DNA of 64,000 nucleotides from Oceanobacillus salinisoli (GTDB taxonomy: Bacteria > Bacillota > Bacilli > Bacillales > Amphibacillaceae): NCBI RefSeq assembly GCF_009733865.1, contig NZ_WOFB01000003.1, forward strand, positions 1 to 64,000. The letters are read 5' to 3'. Positions 57,907 through 64,000 of this stretch are shown one piece after another (positions within the stretch are counted from its first letter, which is position 1; every line of letters starts with the position of its first letter). The position numbers and the translations under genes were made by a program. The notes beneath the pieces were generated by a model that saw only the letters and a list, made by a program, of their open reading frames with translations, made no database searches and was not told the DNA's origin.

Positions 57907-57986
57907 GCTGGACCCTTATGGGAGGCCAACTGAGCTGTTGAATGACTGAAACAGCTTCATTAAAACTAAAAAGGGGAATAAAAAAT

Positions 57987-58811
57987 ATGTTACGCTCAAT
58001 GTACTCAGGAATTTCAGGGATGAAAAATTTTCAAACGAAATTAGACGTGATTGGTAATAATATCGCCAATGTAAATACATCTGGCTTTAAAAAAGGCCGT
58101 GTGACTTTTCAGGACATGATGAGTCAGACAACTACAGGTGCCCAAGGTCCAACTGCAACAAGAGGTGGTATTAATGCGTCTCAAGTTGGATTAGGTTCCC
58201 AACTTGGGTCAATTGATAACATTCAAACACAAGGGTTCCGTCAAACTACCAATAATCCGTTAGATCTGGCATTAGAGGGGGATGGAATGTTTGCGGTAGA
58301 AACGTTAGCAACAGCCGATACAGAAAGTACAAGATATTATACGCGTGCCGGTAATTTTTATTTAGATAATGAAGGATATATTGTAAATTCAAATGGTTAC
58401 TATTTGGTAGGTCAAGACAATGAGGGGCAAGAGGGCAGGCTACAAATCCCTGATACAGCACAAAGCTTCAGTATTCAAACAGATGGAACTGTTAATTATA
58501 TCAACGATGCTGGAGAGCCCGTAGAAGCTGGACAAATTATGCTTGCGAGTTTTTCGAATCCCGCTGGGTTAGAGAAAGCTGGAAGCAACCTATTCCTTAA
58601 TACACCAAATGCAGGTCTCGCCGCTGAACTAGTAACACCTGAAACACAGGGTGCTGCTTCTATCATCAGTGGCTCACTGGAAATGTCCAATGTTGATTTA
58701 TCTGAGGAGTTCACAGAAATGATTACCGCACAGCGTGGATTCCAGGCAAATACAAGAATCATTACTACATCAGATGAAATCTTACAGGAACTTGTAAACT
58801 TAAAACGATAA
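57987..58811 (+). CDS. flgE: Flagellar hook protein FlgE
   Basis: FlgE forms the hook. The 274 residues begin MLRSMYSGISGMKNFQTKLDVIGNNIANVNTSGFKK and end with the conserved EFTEMITAQRGFQANTRIITTSDEILQELVNLKR. It is short, like B. subtilis FlgE (formerly called FlgG). ATG 57987 follows AAAAAGGGGA; a longer frame from 57942 lacks such a site. Confidence 0.95.
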   Translation: MLRSMYSGISGMKNFQTKLDVIGNNIANVNTSGFKKGRVTFQDMMSQTTTGAQGPTATRGGINASQVGLGSQLGSIDNIQTQGFRQTTNNPLDLALEGDGMFAVETLATADTESTRYYTRAGNFYLDNEGYIVNSNGYYLVGQDNEGQEGRLQIPDTAQSFSIQTDGTVNYINDAGEPVEAGQIMLASFSNPAGLEKAGSNLFLNTPNAGLAAELVTPETQGAASIISGSLEMSNVDLSEEFTEMITAQRGFQANTRIITTSDEILQELVNLKR

Positions 58812-58860
58812 TAGGGAGGTAGGTAGAGGCTACTAATTCAGTTGTCTCTACCACCATTAT

Positions 58861-59079
58861 ATGATTGAATTAACACGTTTAAATGGAGATTTATTTACCT
58901 TGAATGCAGTTATGATTGAACAGGTAGAGTCCCGGCCGGATACGACTGTTACACTGGTCAACGGGAAAAAATTAGTAGTTAAAAACAGCAGACCTGAAGT
59001 CGTTAAGTTGATAACAGCATATTATCAAACGATTGGGTTACAAAGTTTATATAGGAAAACAGGTGATAACAATGAGTAG
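58861..59079 (+). CDS. swrD: SwrD (YlzI, FlbD family) flagellar protein
   Basis: A 72-residue protein. B. subtilis SwrD increases motor torque and is needed for swarming. It has MIELTRLNGDLFTLNAVMIEQVE and the beta-rich TLVNGKKLVVKNSRPEVV. It overlaps fliL by 8 bases. I see no strong ribosome-binding site directly before its ATG. Confidence 0.9.
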   Translation: MIELTRLNGDLFTLNAVMIEQVESRPDTTVTLVNGKKLVVKNSRPEVVKLITAYYQTIGLQSLYRKTGDNNE

Positions 59080-59491
59080 ACTTGTAAAAGTGATGCTGAC
59101 GTCATTAGTGGTATTGCTAATCGTAACGATTGTGGCGTTAGTCGTTGTATTAAATGTAACGAACGCTAAAAATCAATCTGATGAACCTTCAATCGATGAC
59201 ATGATAGAATATTCTTATGAATCACCTGAGATAACAACCGATTTAGAGGATGGAAGTTTTGTTCGGGTTCAATTTCAAATTGTGACAGATGGAAAAGATG
59301 CGAAAGATGAAATAAGCAAACGGGACTTTCAGCTAAAGAATATTTTAATTAAGGAATTAGCAACAATGACAGAGGAAGATTTTAAATCAGGATTACCTGA
59401 ATTAGAAGATAACTTGAAAGAAAAGATAAATGAACTGATGACTGAAGGAACAGTTGTTGATGTCTATACAATAGACAAGATTTTACAATGA
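59072..59491 (+). CDS. fliL: Flagellar basal-body-associated protein FliL
   Basis: FliL surrounds and stabilises the stator. The 139 residues have an N-terminal transmembrane helix (about 8-30) and an extracellular stomatin-like domain ending with LKEKINELMTEGTVVDVYTIDKILQ. ATG 59072 follows AGGTGATAAC, within swrD; a frame from 59033 is rejected as a longer shadow. Confidence 0.94.
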   Translation: MSRLVKVMLTSLVVLLIVTIVALVVVLNVTNAKNQSDEPSIDDMIEYSYESPEITTDLEDGSFVRVQFQIVTDGKDAKDEISKRDFQLKNILIKELATMTEEDFKSGLPELEDNLKEKINELMTEGTVVDVYTIDKILQ

Positions 59492-59527
59492 TCAGAGCTT
59501 ACTCCAGTATGGGGGTGAATGTTAATA

Positions 59528-60523
59528 ATGGATGAAGTACTCTCACAGAATGAAATTGATGCCCTACTCTCAGCTATTACATCGGGAGAAATGGACGCAG
59601 AACAGCTAAAAAAAGAAGATACGGAGAAGAAAGTTCGCGTATATGATTTTAAACGAGCACTTCGGTTCTCAAAAGACCAAATTCGAAGTATATCCAGAAT
59701 ACATGAAAACTATGCAAGACTTTTAACTACTTTCTTTTCCACACAACTAAGAACGTACGTTAATATTTCTGTTACTTCTGTAGATCAGATACCTTATGAA
59801 GAATTTATTCGCTCTATACCGAAACTAACAGTATTAAATTTATATAGTGTGGAACCATTAGATGGCATGCTGGTATTTGAAATTAATCCTAATATTGCCT
59901 ATGCACTCATTGACCGCATTTTAGGCGGTAAAGGAAACAGCTTAAATAAAACCAACAGTTTGACGGAAATTGAGAAGCTTCTGTTAACGCAAATATTTGA
60001 TAAAGGCAGTTACTGTTTAACAGATGCTTGGTCCTCTGTTGCTGAGATTAATCCGGTATTAGAAGAATTTGAGGAAAATCCGCAATTTATCCAATTATTT
60101 TCTCCAAATGAAACAGTTGTGGTCGTGTCATTAACGACAAAAATTGGGGAAACTAGTGGTGTGATGAATATATGTATACCACATGTTATCCTCGAGCCGA
60201 TTATACCTAAACTATCTGAACATTATTGGATGCAAACCAATGAAAAGAATAGGGACCATGAAGCTTATGATAAGCTTACCAAACATGTTCAAGAAGCAGA
60301 GGTAATGGTTAAAACCATTTTAGGCGAGGCAGATATAACCATTGATGAATTCCTTAAATTAAATACGGATGATGTCATTGCCTTAGATCAATCAATTGAT
60401 GATCCGCTTAAACTGATTATTAATAATAAACCAAAATTTCATGTACAGCCCGGAAAACACAAAAACAAAATGTCTGTACAAATACTTGAGGAAATTAACG
60501 GGGTGAACGATAATGACGAATGA
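59528..60523 (+). CDS. fliM: Flagellar motor switch protein FliM
   Basis: FliM binds CheY-P and controls rotation direction. The 331 residues have the N-terminal CheY-P-binding motif LSQNEIDALLSAI, a CheC-like middle domain (YDFKRALRFSKDQIRSISRIHENYARLL onward), and a SpoA-like C-terminal FliN domain. ATG 59528 is preferred; ATG 59519 is too close to GGGGGTGA. Its end overlaps fliY by 11 bases. Confidence 0.96.
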   Translation: MDEVLSQNEIDALLSAITSGEMDAEQLKKEDTEKKVRVYDFKRALRFSKDQIRSISRIHENYARLLTTFFSTQLRTYVNISVTSVDQIPYEEFIRSIPKLTVLNLYSVEPLDGMLVFEINPNIAYALIDRILGGKGNSLNKTNSLTEIEKLLLTQIFDKGSYCLTDAWSSVAEINPVLEEFEENPQFIQLFSPNETVVVVSLTTKIGETSGVMNICIPHVILEPIIPKLSEHYWMQTNEKNRDHEAYDKLTKHVQEAEVMVKTILGEADITIDEFLKLNTDDVIALDQSIDDPLKLIINNKPKFHVQPGKHKNKMSVQILEEINGVNDNDE

Positions 60524-61685
60524 TGAAGGAATGTTATCCCAAGAAGAAATAGATGCGTTATTAAATATTGGTTCAGACGAGGCAAATGAGGAAACCTCTG
60601 CTTCAGAAAAAGCGGATCAATTATCCAACATTGAAATAGATACATTAGGAGAGATAGGAAACATCTCCTTTGGAAGTTCGGCTACCACTTTATCCACCTT
60701 ACTAAATCAGAAAGTGGAAATCACGGTACCTGAAGTTAGTGTGATTGGTAAAAATGACTTATCGCATACCTTAGCATTTGAACCTGTGAGTGTTCAAGTG
60801 AATTATGTACAAGGCTTTATAGGAAAAAATGTATTTATCATTAAGGCCACGGATGCAGCAATTATTGCAGATATTATGCTTGGTGGGGACGGCACGAACG
60901 CTGATACGGAATTAAATGAAATCCATTTGAGTGCTGTACAGGAATCCATGAATCAAATGATGGGTACTGCGGCAACCAGCATGTCGACGATTTTTAATAA
61001 AAAAGTCGATATTTCTCCACCGTCTATCTTAGATGATACGAAGAGCAGTGAAGATATTCTTGAGGAAGAAGCATATGTTAAGATTTCTTTCAGATTAAGG
61101 GTCGGTAATTTAATTGATTCAAATATGATGCAATTGATGCCTGTTCAATTTGCGAAAGAAATAGTAAATGAACTCTTAAACAGTTCAAAGGAAAAACAGC
61201 CTGTATCGAATGAAAGCACCCCTGTTTCAGAGGAAAAGAAAGGAATTGGTACCATGAATCGAGGTTCATCACAATCGAATCAGGAATCATATTCCATGCC
61301 AGAACAACAGCAGAAGGGAACTGAAAACCCTCAATATATTGGGAATAATATGATGCAGGGACAAGCCAATGTACAAGATGCATCCTTTTCCAATCTTGAA
61401 AAAGTACAATTAAATACGAATGAACATCGTAATTTGGATATGCTCTTGGATATCCCATTAAATGTAACAGTGGAACTTGGAAGAACAAAGCGCCCAATTC
61501 GCGATATCCTTGATTTCAGCAAGGGTTCTATTATTGAATTAGATAAGTTAGCTGGTGAACCGGTAGATATTTTAGTAAATAATAAATTAATTGCAACTGG
61601 AGAAGTTGTCGTAATAGATGAAAACTTTGGGGTTAGAGTAACAGATATAATCAGTAAGACAGATCGATTAATGAAACTAAAATAA
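60513..61685 (+). CDS. fliY: Flagellar motor switch phosphatase FliY
   Basis: FliY is a CheC-type CheY-P phosphatase fused to FliN. The 390 residues have an N-terminal LSQEEIDALLNIGS motif like that of FliM. A CheC-like domain (IDTLGEIGNISFGSSATTLS, then ESMNQMMGTAATSMS) follows. A Ser/Gln-rich linker (about 230-300) leads to the FliN domain (LDMLLDIPLNVTVELGRTKRPIRDIL). It overlaps fliM by 11 bases. Confidence 0.96.
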   Translation: MTNDEGMLSQEEIDALLNIGSDEANEETSASEKADQLSNIEIDTLGEIGNISFGSSATTLSTLLNQKVEITVPEVSVIGKNDLSHTLAFEPVSVQVNYVQGFIGKNVFIIKATDAAIIADIMLGGDGTNADTELNEIHLSAVQESMNQMMGTAATSMSTIFNKKVDISPPSILDDTKSSEDILEEEAYVKISFRLRVGNLIDSNMMQLMPVQFAKEIVNELLNSSKEKQPVSNESTPVSEEKKGIGTMNRGSSQSNQESYSMPEQQQKGTENPQYIGNNMMQGQANVQDASFSNLEKVQLNTNEHRNLDMLLDIPLNVTVELGRTKRPIRDILDFSKGSIIELDKLAGEPVDILVNNKLIATGEVVVIDENFGVRVTDIISKTDRLMKLK

Positions 61686-61709
61686 TGCGAAGGTGTAGGA
61701 GGAATAATA

Positions 61710-62072
61710 ATGGGGAAGCAAATTTTAATTGTAGATGATGCAGCATTTATGCGAATGATGATTAAAGATATTCTTACTAAAAATGGGTTTGAAGTAGTTG
61801 GAGAAGCTTCAGATGGTGCGGAGGCTGTAGAACAATATAAAGAGTTGACACCAGACCTTGTTACGATGGATATAACCATGCCGGAAATGGATGGAATAAC
61901 GGCATTAAAACAAATCAGAGAAATTAACTCAGAAGCAAAAATCATCATGTGTTCTGCAATGGGGCAGCAAGCAATGGTAATTGATGCGATTCAAGCAGGT
62001 GCAAAGGATTTTATTGTTAAACCATTTCAGGCTGACCGGGTTATTGAAGCAATTCAAAAGGCGTTAAACTAG
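61710..62072 (+). CDS. cheY: Chemotaxis response regulator CheY
   Basis: CheY-P acts on FliM to switch motor rotation. The 120-residue single receiver domain has acidic residues D9 and D10, the phosphoacceptor D54 (MDITMPEMDG), S82, and K104 (VKPF). AGGAGGAA precedes the ATG. Located between fliY and fliO as in B. subtilis. Confidence 0.97.
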   Translation: MGKQILIVDDAAFMRMMIKDILTKNGFEVVGEASDGAEAVEQYKELTPDLVTMDITMPEMDGITALKQIREINSEAKIIMCSAMGQQAMVIDAIQAGAKDFIVKPFQADRVIEAIQKALN

Positions 62073-62078
62073 AAACGA

Positions 62079-62735
62079 GTGAGTATATTGTGTAAAAAAA
62101 TATTCTATTTCATTTCTATCTACTCAGTCTTATTCTCTCTTCTTATTCCTTCTGAAATTTATGCAGCACCACCAAATGTAATGGACTGTCTGGAAGAGGA
62201 AGAGAATTGTGAAGAGGCGGATGTGCAGGAAGCAGAACTTGAGTTGAATGAAGGAGATTTATTAACAGACGATACAGATAACAATGGATCACTTTTTTTC
62301 GATTTAATTAAAATGTTTTTTGCATTACTGTTAGTACTGGCATTAATTTACATTGTTTTAAAATTACTTAACAAGAAAAACAAGATATCTCAACAAGTAA
62401 AAGGATTGGAAAACCTGGGCGGCATTTCACTTGGACAAAATAAGTCTATTCAAATCGTTCGGGTAGGACCAAAAATATATTTAATTGGTGTTGGAGAAAA
62501 TGTGGAATTGCTTCAGGAAATAACAGATAATGACTTAAAAAATGAATTAATAAACAACATGAATCAGCAGAGTGATGCCTTAACTAATTCCATATTAGGT
62601 CCATTTATGAAAAACGAAGCAAAAAGTGTTAACAATAATAAAGATTTTAAAAAGCTTTTTTCAACGGAACTCGATAGGCTAAAGCAGAATAGAGAAAAAA
62701 TGATTGACAAACAGAAGGAAGATTACCATGAATGA
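62079..62735 (+). CDS. fliO: Flagellar biosynthesis protein FliO/FliZ
   Basis: FliO aids assembly of the FliP export-gate ring. The 218 residues have an N-terminal signal peptide (about 1-29, ending IYAAPP), an acidic extracytoplasmic stretch, one transmembrane helix (about 73-92), and the cytoplasmic FliO domain GLENLGGISLGQNKSIQIVRVGPKIYLIGV. Starts GTG 62079 and TTG 62088 are both possible; neither has a strong ribosome-binding site. It overlaps fliP slightly. Confidence 0.88.
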   Translation: MSILCKKIFYFISIYSVLFSLLIPSEIYAAPPNVMDCLEEEENCEEADVQEAELELNEGDLLTDDTDNNGSLFFDLIKMFFALLLVLALIYIVLKLLNKKNKISQQVKGLENLGGISLGQNKSIQIVRVGPKIYLIGVGENVELLQEITDNDLKNELINNMNQQSDALTNSILGPFMKNEAKSVNNNKDFKKLFSTELDRLKQNREKMIDKQKEDYHE

Positions 62736-63393
62736 ATTTATTGATATGTTTTCCGGTTCAGATCCAACAAATGTAGCCACTTCTGTTCAGTTGATCTTAT
62801 TGTTAACGGTATTATCATTAGCTCCTGGCATCTTAATCCTAATGACTAGTTTTACAAGGATTATTATTGTCCTATCCTTTGTCAGAACATCTTTAGCAAC
62901 ACAGCAAATGCCGCCAAACCAAGTGTTGATTGGACTTGCTATGTTCTTAACCTTTTTCATTATGGCACCAACGTTTAACGAAGTGTATGATGAGGCTTTA
63001 GAACCGTTATTTGCTGAAGAAATAACGTTGGATGAAGCATATGATCGCGCAAGTATGCCACTTAAAGAATTTATGGCTAAACATACAAGACAAAAGGATT
63101 TAGCCTTATTCCTGAATTACACGGAGGCAGAACGTCCAGAAAGTTTGGAAGATGTTCCGCTTACGACGTTAGTCCCGGCATTTGCGATTAGTGAGCTAAA
63201 GACAGCTTTTCAGATGGGTTTTATGATATTTATACCATTTCTGATTATCGATATGGCTGTGGCAAGTATCTTAATGTCCATGGGTATGATGATGCTACCG
63301 CCAGTTATGATTTCATTGCCATTTAAGATTTTATTATTTGTATTAGTAGATGGATGGTATTTAATTACACATTCTTTATTACAAGGATTTTAA
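62728..63393 (+). CDS. fliP: Flagellar export-gate protein FliP
   Basis: FliP forms the core of the export gate with FliQ and FliR. The 221 residues have four transmembrane segments. Family motifs include LSLAPGILILMTSFTRIIIVLSFVR, QMPPNQVLIGLAMFLTFFIM, LVPAFAISELKTAFQMGF and LPFKILLFVLVDGW. ATG 62728 follows AGAAGGAAG; the length equals B. subtilis FliP. Confidence 0.97.
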   Translation: MNEFIDMFSGSDPTNVATSVQLILLLTVLSLAPGILILMTSFTRIIIVLSFVRTSLATQQMPPNQVLIGLAMFLTFFIMAPTFNEVYDEALEPLFAEEITLDEAYDRASMPLKEFMAKHTRQKDLALFLNYTEAERPESLEDVPLTTLVPAFAISELKTAFQMGFMIFIPFLIIDMAVASILMSMGMMMLPPVMISLPFKILLFVLVDGWYLITHSLLQGF

Positions 63394-63426
63394 TTCGATA
63401 TTTCAATTTGAAAGAGGCATAGTAGG

Positions 63427-63696
63427 ATGAACAGTGAAAATGTATTGGCATTTGCAGAAAGTTCTATTTATACATTGTTGCTTATAACAGGTCCGCTGCT
63501 TATCTTAGCTGTTGCAGTAGGGCTGATTATTAGTATTTTTCAAGCTACCACACAAATCCAGGAACAGACACTTGCCTTCGTTCCGAAAATTATAGCGGTT
63601 TTAGTTGGCTTAATCTTTTTTGGACCGTGGATGCTTACCACCATGGTTGAGTTTACGATGAATATTTTTCTGAATTTAAATCAGTTTGTAGGGTAG
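63427..63696 (+). CDS. fliQ: Flagellar export-gate protein FliQ
   Basis: The 89-residue FliQ has two transmembrane helices with the hallmark VGLIISIFQATTQIQEQTLAFVPKI between them. It sits 33 bases after fliP and 3 before fliR in the canonical order. Confidence 0.97.
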   Translation: MNSENVLAFAESSIYTLLLITGPLLILAVAVGLIISIFQATTQIQEQTLAFVPKIIAVLVGLIFFGPWMLTTMVEFTMNIFLNLNQFVG

Positions 63697-63699
63697 TTT

Positions 63700-64000
63700 A
63701 TGCTGGAAATGATAAATATCAATAGTCTTCCTGTATTCTTGCTTATATTTGTTCGTGTTCTTGCATTCTTCGTGACGATGCCATTGTTTTCCTATCGAAC
63801 CATCCCACTACCATTCAAGATTGGATTCGGTTTTTTTCTGGCAATGATTATGTTTTATACGATTGATGGTAGTGGTGTAGCTTTTGATAGTATGTATTTA
63901 TTTTTGCTAATGAAAGAAGCGCTTGTCGGTCTTTTGATTGGACTAATTGCATATATCATCGTCTCTGCCATCCAGGTTGCTGGTGGTTTTATCGATTTTC
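63700..64000 (+). CDS. fliR: Flagellar export-gate protein FliR, truncated by the window edge
   Basis: The first 100 codons of FliR are present, in frame to the last base. It begins MLEMININSLPVFLLIFVRVLAFFVTMPLFSYR, with hydrophobic helices and LVGLLIGLIAYIIVSAIQVAGGFIDF at the edge, a FliR signature. It is the third export-gate subunit after fliP and fliQ. Confidence 0.93.
   Translation, partial: MLEMININSLPVFLLIFVRVLAFFVTMPLFSYRTIPLPFKIGFGFFLAMIMFYTIDGSGVAFDSMYLFLLMKEALVGLLIGLIAYIIVSAIQVAGGFIDF

Noticed and set aside
1-64000. CRISPR arrays, tRNA or rRNA genes, prophage or intact insertion sequences
   Set aside because: None was seen: no regularly spaced direct repeats, no cloverleaf-type sequences with CCA ends, and no transposase or phage genes.

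Overview
The window is a low-GC Gram-positive chromosome segment whose gene order follows the Bacillus subtilis coaBC-to-fliR region almost gene for gene. SpoVM (27 aa) marks an endospore former, and the full flagellar block marks a motile one. The protein sequences and the style of intergenic repeats suggest a Bacillaceae of the Oceanobacillus/Virgibacillus/Lentibacillus type. That placement is inference from family resemblance, not a database match.

Layout: (1) 260-11414 carries coaBC, priA, fmt, rsmB, prpC, prkC, rsgA, rpe, thiN and spoVM: cofactor synthesis, replication restart, initiator tRNA formylation, Ser/Thr signalling, ribosome assembly and sporulation. (2) rpmB on the minus strand, then yloU, yloV and recG. 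(3) 17025-20669 is the FapR fatty-acid block (fapR, plsX, fabD, fabG, acpP), with a FapR-like operator just downstream of a promoter. (4) rnc, smc and ftsY, then ylxM, ffh, rpsP, khpA, ylqD, rimM, trmD, rplS, lepB and rbgA: chromosome segregation, SRP targeting and ribosome maturation. (5) rnhB, ylqG, ylqH, sucC, sucD, dprA and topA. (6) xerC, hslV, hslU and codY. (7) 48749 to the right edge is the fla/che operon from flgB to a truncated fliR, all on the plus strand with short gaps or overlaps.

Compared with the B. subtilis order, peptide deformylase is absent between priA and fmt, the sdaAB-sdaAA pair is absent between yloV and recG, and trmFO is absent between topA and xerC. Two of these three places hold repetitive DNA. 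Large non-coding gaps (28357-28701, 33108-34112, 42833-43760, 47468-48748) carry copies of one compound repeat family. A separate 295-bp hairpin-rich element with 12-bp terminal inverted repeats sits at 14232-14526. No tRNA, rRNA, CRISPR array, prophage or intact insertion sequence was seen.

Most of the window is conserved housekeeping DNA. I did not find a convincing undescribed multi-gene system. The items most worth a second look are the repeat families, the FliK/FlhB-like ylqG-ylqH pair with a probable CTG start, an orphan PerR-like operator/promoter upstream of xerC, and a Thr N-terminus on HslV.
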